A stretch of 5,723 nucleotides of DNA, from contig JAUXBO010000175.1 in assembly GCA_030619345.1 (NCBI GenBank), positions 1 through 5,723 of the forward strand. Direction: 5' to 3'. The notes beneath the pieces were generated by a model, which saw only the letters and a program-made list of their open reading frames with translations, did no database searches and was not told the DNA's origin. Source of the DNA: Candidatus Zixiibacteriota bacterium (GTDB taxonomy: Bacteria > Zixibacteria > MSB-5A5 > GN15 > FEB-12). Position 1 is the first letter of the stretch, and the number at the start of each line of letters is the position of its first letter. Positions 1-5,280 of this stretch are shown here, piece by piece. The position numbers and the translations under genes are program-made.

Positions 1-102
1 AAAGGGCGTGATCTGAATATGAAGGGGGAGTATATCATTCGTATACCAAACTCAGAAAGAGATGACACGATTAAGTTCCATTTTGATCTGACCGCCCCCT
101 GA
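1..102 (+). CDS. C-terminal end of an unidentified protein (5' partial)
   Basis: Reading from base 1 in frame 1 gives 33 open codons ending in TGA at 100-102. The other two forward frames meet stops within the first 15 bases. The peptide contains the segments GEYIIRIPNSE and DDTIKFHFDLTAP, which alternate polar and hydrophobic residues like beta strands, so this is probably the end of a soluble beta-rich domain. There is no membrane segment at the C-terminus. The pattern is loosely like the extracytoplasmic beta domain near the end of YfhO-type proteins, or the C-terminal sugar-binding domain of Wzt-type transporters, but it is too short to assign. It converges with the minus-strand gene whose stop is at 105-107. 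One reverse frame is also open here, but it shows no start codon or family resemblance. The function is unknown. Confidence 0.55.
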   Translation, partial: KGRDLNMKGEYIIRIPNSERDDTIKFHFDLTAP

Positions 103-104
103 TC

Positions 105-1208
105 CTACATCAATTGCCCAATTTTATAAGTAGTGAAATAGACATCCCAAGCCAGGTAGAGTGAAACCAGTCCGTACGGAATCAGCAGATACCGACGCCA
201 TTTTGACTCAATAGCGCTCCCAATCATAATGAACATCGGAAATGCGATAACGATGTGTCGGTAATAACAGTCGCAGGTTCCCATCGTGGGCGTAAACAAC
301 AGAATCCCAAACATGAAAACTTGCCAACTGACCGGCAGTCGTCGATTGTACATCAGGGGAATCGTGATCAGCACAAAGAGGACCATCACGTAGACCGGGC
401 TGCTGATAGACATTTCAGTAAGTACCCTGTAAAAGGTCACAAAAGGAAGCATGATTTGGTGGCTGTAGTAGTACTGAGCATGGATACTGGTGTACAGGAA
501 GAAATTATCGAAAGTCATCCAGTAGTACGCAAAGTATATAAACATGGCCGCGCCGATGGCTCCAATCGAAGAGACCACGACAATCCGTTCGCCGGGACGC
601 AACTTCCTGTAATTGGACAGTAAGTAATAGAGAAGAACAAAGCCGATGACTGCACCGGACGGATAGGTCACCGTCAAGAATCCGGTCAGTGGGATCATCA
701 GCCACGATCGGTTTTTCTCCAGCAGGTAGAGAATGGTGACCGCTAACAGCAGATATAGAGCGTAGGGAAAGGCAGTTAGAAAAAAGAACGATGACGGAAA
801 AGCTGCCAATGCAATAAGGGAATATAGCGCGGAGCGCTCACCCAGTCGGTCGGCGACCATGCGATATATTATCAACATAGCTCCCAGGAGACTTAGCCAG
901 CTTATGCCCAGCAGGCCATAGCGATGATCCACACCAGCCCAGCCGATTATTTTGGCGACCATCGGATAAAATGGAAACCAGCCAACGTTGCCGCAGATTG
1001 CTTCCGGATTCCAGTCGCATGGAAAGACTTCGTAACCGTCGCTGGCGATAGAGAAGTAGTGTTCTGCATCCCAAATAATCATGGCCGGGACAATCGAATC
1101 ATATCGTGACTGGCCTATCTTGAGTCCAACGATGACAGCGATTAGGAGCAGTAACCAGATGCCGGTAGGGATCAGGAAACTTTTACTTTTAATGTATGAT
1201 TTTATCAT
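105..1208 (-). CDS. PIG-V-like polytopic membrane glycosyltransferase (GT-C fold, probable mannosyltransferase)
   Basis: This 367-residue integral membrane protein (counted from the ATG at 1208) has roughly ten hydrophobic segments, the first at about residues 11-30. The loop after it carries WDAEHYFSIASDGY (46-59) followed by GWFPFYP (76-82). These match the WD-x-x-H/W-Y-x-x-IA-x-x-GY and FFPLYP signatures of the PIG-V family (GPI mannosyltransferase 2 and its bacterial relatives). The Asp of the WD pair is the expected catalytic acid. FPSSFFFLTAFPYALYLLL begins near 137, and YRHIVIAFPMF near 316 resembles the conserved RY-x-x-x-x-FP motif close to the end. Known relatives transfer mannose from a polyprenyl- or dolichyl-phosphate carrier on the non-cytoplasmic membrane face; the acceptor here is unknown. 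The frame opens five codons earlier at a TTG (1223), but neither start has a good ribosome-binding site, so the ATG is preferred. The gene is divergent from the YfhO-like gene and convergent with the partial gene at the left edge. Confidence 0.8.
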   Translation of the reverse strand: MIKSYIKSKSFLIPTGIWLLLLIAVIVGLKIGQSRYDSIVPAMIIWDAEHYFSIASDGYEVFPCDWNPEAICGNVGWFPFYPMVAKIIGWAGVDHRYGLLGISWLSLLGAMLIIYRMVADRLGERSALYSLIALAAFPSSFFFLTAFPYALYLLLAVTILYLLEKNRSWLMIPLTGFLTVTYPSGAVIGFVLLYYLLSNYRKLRPGERIVVVSSIGAIGAAMFIYFAYYWMTFDNFFLYTSIHAQYYYSHQIMLPFVTFYRVLTEMSISSPVYVMVLFVLITIPLMYNRRLPVSWQVFMFGILLFTPTMGTCDCYYRHIVIAFPMFIMIGSAIESKWRRYLLIPYGLVSLYLAWDVYFTTYKIGQLM

Positions 1209-1252
1209 TAACTTATCTGTCAATATACAACAGGCTAATATAAATCGGTGGA
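1209..1252. promoter_or_regulatory. Divergent promoter region between the two membrane glycosyltransferase-type genes
   Basis: Only 44 bases separate the ATG of the minus-strand gene from the ATG at 1253, so promoters for both must overlap here or lie within the coding regions. The stretch is AT-rich. For the plus strand, TTATCT (1213-1218) and TAATAT (1236-1241) are 17 bases apart. Transcription from this pair would start only a few bases before the ATG, giving a nearly leaderless mRNA. For the minus strand, TATATT (complement of 1222-1227) could serve as a -10 box, but it has no convincing -35 box. These are matches by eye in AT-rich sequence and are weak. Confidence 0.3.
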
Positions 1253-2962
1253 ATGAAATTAAGAAGCGGTAATCTTGCTGTTGGGGCGCTGTTTGCTGGT
1301 ATGGCGTTGTTCTATACCTTGCCTTATTTTCTTAATCTCAACAATTGGGGCATTCGTGATTGGGACCTTTTTGCCACGATCACAGCCGTACCGATTGGAT
1401 CGATTGCTCATTACGGTCAGTTCCCCTTTTGGAATCCATATCTGCTGGGCGGCAACATTCTGTTTCACCATCCCGAGGTCGCGGTCTTTTCTCCGTTCAT
1501 ATTTATTCACTGGCTGTTCGGAGTTGTGATTGGCCTGAAGATTCAGGTCTTTGTTTGCTATGTCGTCGGATTCTGGGGAAGTTATCGTCTGGCCCAATCG
1601 ATGGGCATTTCAAAGACAGGGGCTGTGCTCGCATCACTGAGTTATTTTGGCTCTATCCACTTTGTGCTGCACTTTTCTGAGGGGCATATTCCGTTTACAC
1701 ATTTTTGTTTTTTTCCCTGGTTCGTTGTGCTGGTCAAGGAGTCGGTTAACGATTGGATCAAAGTTCTAACTGCCGCAGTTGTTTTGGCCTTGATGATTCT
1801 TGGTAATGGTGCCGCTGTACCGCTTTTGTATACGGCTCTGTTTTCGATTCTCTTTTTCCTGATGCTTGCCATGCAGGATGCCGAGTGGAAATATCTCCGC
1901 AATCTCACTCTGGCGGCGATCGGTGGTTTGTTATTGTCCGCCGTGAAGGCGCTACCCATGATCATCTATTTGTACCAAAATCGTTGGCCGGGCAGCCCGG
2001 ACGAGTCCATCCCATTGACGGCCCTGGGGAAAATATTTTTTGGTTTTAAACATTCTCTGTTAGTGCAGAATTTCCCGGAGCAGGTCTGGGCCTGGCATGA
2101 ATATGGCGCTTTCATTTCACCTCTGCTAATTCTGCTCGCTTTTGTATCTCTATGGCTGGCTTTTCGCAGCAGTCGCATTTGGGTTATCCTGTTGCTCTTT
2201 TTTCTGGCGTTGGGGGTGGGGAACCACGGCTCTTTTTCGCCCTGGTCAATTCTATCGGAACTGCCCGGGTTTTCTTCGGCTCGTGCCACCGGTCGTGCTT
2301 TTCAGTTTGTTATACTTTGCGCTGCCTTTATGGGGGGAATCGGCTTCGACCGGCTAACGGAAAGATTCAAGAATCAAGCCAGGGCAATTCGCTCCACGCC
2401 TTTGATTACAGCGGGCATTATAATTATGACAAACATGTTTTTGGCCTGGCCGGTTGCTTCCGAAGCCTTCAATCGCGATCCGCAATATGTGATCAGGTCA
2501 GAAATGTTTGAACAGGTGATTGAGGGATCGCAGCAGGCATACAAAAACTACCTTCAAAACCGGGGCTCACTAATTGCTCCGGTGCTGTCGGCCTATCATC
2601 CAAGTCGGGGGCTGGTTGATCAAGCGGGGAAAGTCATGTCAGAATATGTGCAATCCGGGGCGGCCAGGATGCTCTTTAGAGAATACACTCCGAACAGGAT
2701 AACTTATTCAATTGACGGGGAACAGAGCGGCGAGATGATCATCGGAATGGGTTTTGATGCCGGATGGGCTGTTACCGATGGGCGGGAACTTTCCAGTCGT
2801 GACGGGTTAATTGTTGTACCATTTGGTGTTGGACTTCAGGAAATAATCCTGGAATACAGAACACCATACTTTTATCATGGGCTCTTGATCACGCTGTTAT
2901 CGGTCGCAGGCGCACTTTTGTTAGTGGTCCGATTACGCCGCAATCGATTCCCGGAGAACTAA
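1253..2962 (+). CDS. YfhO-like polytopic membrane protein (GT-C type, putative glycosyltransferase)
   Basis: This 569-residue protein has about eleven or twelve hydrophobic segments. They begin at residues 8-27, continue to about 400, and end with one at about 541-560. Several features match the YfhO family. An acidic RDWD motif (35-38) lies in the first long loop. GQFPFWNPYLLGGN (55-68) corresponds to the usual G-x-x-P-x-WNPYx-x-GG signature. GHIPFTHFCFFPW (144-156) matches the family's GH...PW segment, and ARATGRAFQFVILCAA followed by GGIGFDRL (343-368) matches its R-x-x-x-R-F...GIGxDRL segment. Residues 400-535 form an extracytoplasmic domain whose end, GFDAGWAVTDG then VPFGVGLQEIILEYRTP, looks like the YfhO beta domain, followed by the final membrane helix. 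Family members are linked to glycosylating lipoteichoic acid or other cell-surface polymers using undecaprenyl-phosphate sugars. The substrate here is unknown. The start has only a poor ribosome-binding site (GGTGG one base before the ATG), but the first helix supports it. Confidence 0.8.
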   Translation: MKLRSGNLAVGALFAGMALFYTLPYFLNLNNWGIRDWDLFATITAVPIGSIAHYGQFPFWNPYLLGGNILFHHPEVAVFSPFIFIHWLFGVVIGLKIQVFVCYVVGFWGSYRLAQSMGISKTGAVLASLSYFGSIHFVLHFSEGHIPFTHFCFFPWFVVLVKESVNDWIKVLTAAVVLALMILGNGAAVPLLYTALFSILFFLMLAMQDAEWKYLRNLTLAAIGGLLLSAVKALPMIIYLYQNRWPGSPDESIPLTALGKIFFGFKHSLLVQNFPEQVWAWHEYGAFISPLLILLAFVSLWLAFRSSRIWVILLLFFLALGVGNHGSFSPWSILSELPGFSSARATGRAFQFVILCAAFMGGIGFDRLTERFKNQARAIRSTPLITAGIIIMTNMFLAWPVASEAFNRDPQYVIRSEMFEQVIEGSQQAYKNYLQNRGSLIAPVLSAYHPSRGLVDQAGKVMSEYVQSGAARMLFREYTPNRITYSIDGEQSGEMIIGMGFDAGWAVTDGRELSSRDGLIVVPFGVGLQEIILEYRTPYFYHGLLITLLSVAGALLLVVRLRRNRFPEN

Positions 2963-2971
2963 TTCCTTAAG

Positions 2972-3037
2972 CGGCAACCCGTTGTCCCAGACTATAATAC
3001 CGGTTGACATCAGTGTTCCATTGGGCTATTGTTGCCG
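2972..3037. repeat. Inverted repeat CGGCAAC / GTTGCCG around the promoter
   Basis: CGGCAAC at 2972-2978 is the exact reverse complement of GTTGCCG at 3031-3037. The right arm overlaps the proposed -10 box and start region, and the left arm lies just after the YfhO-like stop codon. The 52-base spacing is too wide for a normal terminator hairpin. It could be a pair of regulator half-sites or chance, since 7-base arms are short. Confidence 0.25.
3004..3032 (+). promoter_or_regulatory. Sigma-70-type promoter candidate for the wzz-like operon
   Basis: A perfect -35 box TTGACA (3004-3009) is followed after exactly 17 bases by TATTGT (3027-3032), which matches four of six positions of TATAAT. Transcription would start at about 3039-3040, giving a leader of about 185 bases before the TTG start at 3224. 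The position, in a gene-free stretch upstream of a co-directional run of genes, supports it. It is a match by eye only. Confidence 0.45.
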
Positions 3038-3095
3038 ATTAACAGGTCCGTGATTGAAAAGATTGAACCGTCCCATAGGGATATGAAGTAGAATT

Positions 3096-3200
3096 GGATA
3101 TCGTGTCGTTTTATTTCGTAGTATCGCATCGGAAGTTGCTTCCGTTTCAATTTGCCTCCATCACGATTAATTCGAGTATAAGCACAGCGGTTCGATATCC
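3096..3200. repeat. Inverted repeat GGATATCG / CGATATCC in the leader
   Basis: GGATATCG at 3096-3103 is the exact reverse complement of CGATATCC at 3193-3200. The two arms bracket most of the leader, including the small hairpin at 3130-3144. They could pair in the mRNA to form a long-range stem shortly before the ribosome-binding site at 3212-3215. Each arm contains the short palindrome GATATC, so the complementarity may be partly coincidental. Confidence 0.25.
3130..3153 (+). terminator. Terminator-like or attenuator-like hairpin in the wzz-like leader
   Basis: CGGAAG (3130-3135), loop TTG, and CTTCCG (3139-3144) form a perfect 6-bp stem with a 3-base loop. It is followed at once by TTTCAATTT (3145-3153). 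The arrangement resembles a weak rho-independent terminator, although the stem is short and the U-run is broken by CAA. It lies downstream of the promoter candidate and about 70 bases before the ribosome-binding site, so it could attenuate the operon. Alternatively it could help end transcripts from the YfhO-like gene. Confidence 0.3.
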
Positions 3201-3211
3201 GCTCAGTTCTT

Positions 3212-3215
3212 GGAG
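3212..3215 (+). promoter_or_regulatory. Ribosome-binding site that supports the TTG start at 3224
   Basis: GGAG at 3212-3215 lies eight bases before TTG (3224-3226), an ideal spacing. No ATG or GTG occurs upstream in the frame before the stop at 3179-3181, and the next in-frame ATG (3266) would cut off the conserved segment before the first membrane helix. The TTG is therefore the best start. Confidence 0.6.
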
Positions 3216-3223
3216 TTAGTTGC

Positions 3224-4411
3224 TTGGAAGATCATCACAACAACGTTTGGCTGTTTCTTGAGGCGATGGCCCGCAGGCGCAGGTTTATTGTCTTGTTTAC
3301 TCTAATTGCCGTCGTAATGTCAACGGTGACAGTGGTTCTGCTGCCCGATTGGTACAACTCATCGGCATTGTTGTTGCCACCGGCCGAGGAAACGCAGCCG
3401 GTTATAAATGTCAGCGGAAGTGAGGGAGCTGGATTTGAGTTGAGTTCCCTGACTACTTCGGCTGATGTTTTGGTTCGCATTCTCAACAGTCGCAATATTT
3501 CTGACCGCATGGTGCGTCGCTTTTCGCTCATGGAACGTTTAGGCGCTGACAATATGCAGGAGGCCGAGAGAAAACTTCAGGATGTGGTTGATATTTATAA
3601 GACCGAAGAAGGCCTTCTGTATATCTCTGTAGATGATAAGGACCCGGCTTTTGCCGCCGAACTTGCTAACGGCTTCATTACGGAACTGGATTCGTTGACC
3701 TGCAGCGTTGCCAGCGAACAGGCGCGTGAGAAGGTCAAGTTTTTCAATGAAAGATTAGAGATCGCAAATGAGCAACTTGGCAAGGCCCGCAAAGCATTTC
3801 AGGAATTCCAGATAGAGAATCGCGCACTAGATTTTGAGGAGCAGACTCATCTGGCTATAGAGCAGGCGATCCAATTACGAGTTAAACTGGCCGAAATCGA
3901 TATTGACATTCAACTTGCCGAACTGAATCTTGGCGGTAAAACCGCTAATTTCGTTGAGATGAAGAGTCGAAGAAAAGCTCTTCTGGACAAGTTGAAACTT
4001 ATTGAGTATGGCGGTACCGAGAAATCATTCTTGACGCTCCCATTATCATCAATACCGGTCTTGCGCGGCCAGTATGATGCTCTATATGGTATGGTAGAAG
4101 TTTCCGAAGCCTTAACGTCGATGCTTTTCCAGCAGGTGGAGCAGGCAAAAATCCAGGAAGGTGGTCTAGTTGAATATTCAGTCCTGGAATATGCCCGCGA
4201 ATCTGAAATCCCGGTACGGCCCAATCGCTTGATGTTACTTATATTCGCCTGTTTTGCATCACTGGTGATGGCTGTTTTCTTGGCCCTTCTCTTGGAGTAC
4301 TTTAATGTACTAAAGGATAAGAGTCCACGTGATTATGACCGAGCGATCATGTTCTATAACGCTTACTTGGGCTGGTTGCCGGGAATGGGAAAGAACAGGC
4401 AGGACAAATAG
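3224..4411 (+). CDS. Wzz-like polysaccharide chain-length determinant / co-polymerase (no kinase domain)
   Basis: This 395-residue protein has the classic two-helix Wzz architecture. A short cytoplasmic N-terminus (WLFLEAMARRRR, 9-20) leads into TM1 at about 21-40, then the family's Y-x-S-x-A-x-L-x-x-P strand (YNSSALLLPP, 44-53). A large periplasmic domain of about 290 residues follows. It is rich in Glu, Lys and Leu and probably forms long helices or coiled coil at about 165-260. IPVRPNRL (329-336) leads into TM2 at about 337-358, matching the usual proline-rich motif before the second helix. The tail of about 35 residues lacks Walker motifs and a tyrosine cluster, so no BY-kinase is fused, and none is seen nearby. 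Such proteins oligomerise in the inner membrane and control polymer length with Wzy, or assist export. The start codon is TTG with a good GGAG site. The gene heads a co-directional run with the acyltransferase and aminotransferase. Confidence 0.85.
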   Translation: MEDHHNNVWLFLEAMARRRRFIVLFTLIAVVMSTVTVVLLPDWYNSSALLLPPAEETQPVINVSGSEGAGFELSSLTTSADVLVRILNSRNISDRMVRRFSLMERLGADNMQEAERKLQDVVDIYKTEEGLLYISVDDKDPAFAAELANGFITELDSLTCSVASEQAREKVKFFNERLEIANEQLGKARKAFQEFQIENRALDFEEQTHLAIEQAIQLRVKLAEIDIDIQLAELNLGGKTANFVEMKSRRKALLDKLKLIEYGGTEKSFLTLPLSSIPVLRGQYDALYGMVEVSEALTSMLFQQVEQAKIQEGGLVEYSVLEYARESEIPVRPNRLMLLIFACFASLVMAVFLALLLEYFNVLKDKSPRDYDRAIMFYNAYLGWLPGMGKNRQDK

Positions 4412-4493
4412 ACCGATAGTATCGTCGGGAATCGAATTGCAACTGATCGCACAATCCCGATAACTGTATAACGCATGAATGAATCAGGTTCCC

Positions 4494-4499
4494 GGAGAG
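4494..4499 (+). promoter_or_regulatory. Ribosome-binding site that decides the acyltransferase start
   Basis: GGAGAG at 4494-4499 lies nine bases before the ATG at 4509. An earlier in-frame ATG at 4479 would add ten residues with no beta-helix character and has no purine-rich site in front of it. The GGAGAG would then fall inside the coding sequence, so the later ATG is favoured. Confidence 0.6.
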
Positions 4500-4508
4500 A
4501 AAACGCAC

Positions 4509-5279
4509 ATGACAACTTCCATTGTTCACTCCAGTATAGAAATTGACGAAAGCTCGCGATATGGTGAATTTTGTGTTATCGGGAAGAATGTCAAAATTGG
4601 AAGCGGGTGTGTTATAGGCCATCATGTTGTCCTGCACGACGACGTGGAGATCGGCGATAACGTTCGTATTGATGATTTTTCGGTTCTCGGTAAGCTCCCA
4701 ATGAAAGCGGCCAGTTCGGTTGTTACGAAGATCAAGGAGTTGCCCCCCTGTTACATCGAATCGGATTGCATTATCGGGACTTCAGTGGTCATTTACCGCG
4801 GCTGCACAATCGGGCACAAAGTGCTGGTGGCCGATCTGTCGACCATTCGTGAAGAAGTTACGGTGGGAGAGTATACGATTGTCGGACGGGGAGTTGCAAT
4901 TGAAAACAAATGTAAGATAGGTCGCCGAGTTAAACTGGAGACAAACTGCTACATAACGGCGATGTCGACACTTGAAGATCGTGTTTTTGTCGCGCCCTGT
5001 GTGGCGACTTCCAACGACAACTACCTCGGTCGGACCAAAAAGAGGTTTGACAAGTTTTGTGGTGTGATAATCAAAAAGGGTGGTCGGGTCGGGTTGAATG
5101 CGACGATCCTGCCGGGGAAGACGATTGGCCGCGATGCTGTCGTAGCCGCCGGTGCGCTGGTAACAAAAGATATACCGGACAAACATATAGTGTCCGGTAT
5201 CCCGGCCAGATTATTTAGAGAAGTGCCGCCCGAGGAACTTCTGGAGAATCAGGGCTGGGATGATATAAAGGAGAAATAG
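4509..5279 (+). CDS. Left-handed beta-helix (hexapeptide-repeat) acyltransferase, probable sugar N-acetyltransferase
   Basis: The 256-residue protein from the ATG at 4509 is built mostly of hexapeptide repeats of the [LIV]-G-x-x-x-x type. They run from about residue 5 to 57 (such as VIGKNVKIGSGCVIG) and from about 82 to 166. A non-repeat loop (61-81, starting GKLPMK) interrupts the helix between them. SNDNYLGR (168-175) matches the ND-x-x-x-x-R motif of WlbB/FdtC-like nucleotide-sugar N-acetyltransferases. The C-terminal coils, with LNATILPGKTIG (196-207) and VVAAGALVTKDIP...GIPARL (211-235), are the usual acetyl-CoA-binding end of these trimeric enzymes. It would transfer an acetyl or related acyl group from a CoA donor to an amino sugar in the cytoplasm. 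It is longer than typical WlbB-type enzymes (about 190 residues), because of the extra coils and loop. The aminotransferase starts one base after its stop, which strongly suggests N-acylation of that enzyme's product or a related sugar. The exact substrate cannot be read from sequence. Confidence 0.82.
   Translation: MTTSIVHSSIEIDESSRYGEFCVIGKNVKIGSGCVIGHHVVLHDDVEIGDNVRIDDFSVLGKLPMKAASSVVTKIKELPPCYIESDCIIGTSVVIYRGCTIGHKVLVADLSTIREEVTVGEYTIVGRGVAIENKCKIGRRVKLETNCYITAMSTLEDRVFVAPCVATSNDNYLGRTKKRFDKFCGVIIKKGGRVGLNATILPGKTIGRDAVVAAGALVTKDIPDKHIVSGIPARLFREVPPEELLENQGWDDIKEK
5267..5273 (+). promoter_or_regulatory. Strong ribosome-binding site for the aminotransferase, inside the acyltransferase end
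   Basis: AAAGGAG at 5267-5273 is seven bases before the ATG at 5281 and lies within the last codons of the acyltransferase gene. This is the strongest Shine-Dalgarno match in the window and indicates tightly linked translation of the two genes. Confidence 0.7.
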
Positions 5280-5280
5280 A

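Larger units (their letters stand above)
2963..3223. other. Gene-free 261-bp region: promoters and leader of the wzz-like gene
   Basis: I found no credible coding region here. The longest frame with a start that I noticed is a GTG at 3050 followed by 12 codons and a stop at 3089-3091, without a proper ribosome-binding site. The stretch does hold a good sigma-70-like promoter (3004-3032), an isolated perfect TATAAT (2993-2998) without a suitable -35 box, and a direct repeat GATTGAA (3052-3058 and 3061-3067). It also holds a small hairpin followed by a T-rich run (3130-3153) and a second possible -10 box, TATAAG (3177-3182). No strong intrinsic terminator follows the YfhO-like gene. A leader of about 185 bases would precede the wzz-like start, longer than needed for simple translation. 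Confidence 0.55.

Noticed and set aside
255..623. Plus-strand open frame of 122 codons opposite the PIG-V-like gene
   Set aside because: It is antisense to a gene with clear family motifs. The product is rich in His, Arg and Gln with no recognisable domain and no ribosome-binding site.
1209..1223. TTG at 1221-1223 (minus strand) as the start of the PIG-V-like gene
   Set aside because: An ATG five codons later keeps the whole first membrane helix, and neither start has a clear ribosome-binding site. The added residues show no family similarity.
1194..1223. TTGACA (complement of 1218-1223) as a -35 box for the minus-strand gene
   Set aside because: A -10 box at proper spacing would lie inside the coding sequence (weak ATCATA), downstream of the chosen ATG. 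No alternative start after it keeps the first membrane helix.
3050..3091. Possible 13-residue leader peptide starting at GTG
   Set aside because: There is no proper ribosome-binding site spacing, the start is GTG, and there is no run of regulatory codons. A frame this short is expected by chance.
4425..4460. TCGGGA / TCCCGA inverted repeat between the wzz-like and acyltransferase genes, as a terminator
   Set aside because: The stem is only 6 bp with a 24-base loop and no T-run follows, so it does not look like an intrinsic terminator. It is too weak to list as a feature.
4438..4472. Promoter before the acyltransferase (TTGCAA with TATAAC)
   Set aside because: The two boxes are 23 bases apart, too far for a sigma-70 promoter, and closer -10 matches are poor. 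Read-through from the wzz-like gene is more likely.
4782..5186. Minus-strand open frame of 134 codons opposite the acyltransferase
   Set aside because: It is a shadow of the hexapeptide-repeat gene and shows no domain, and the plus-strand gene has strong family signatures here.
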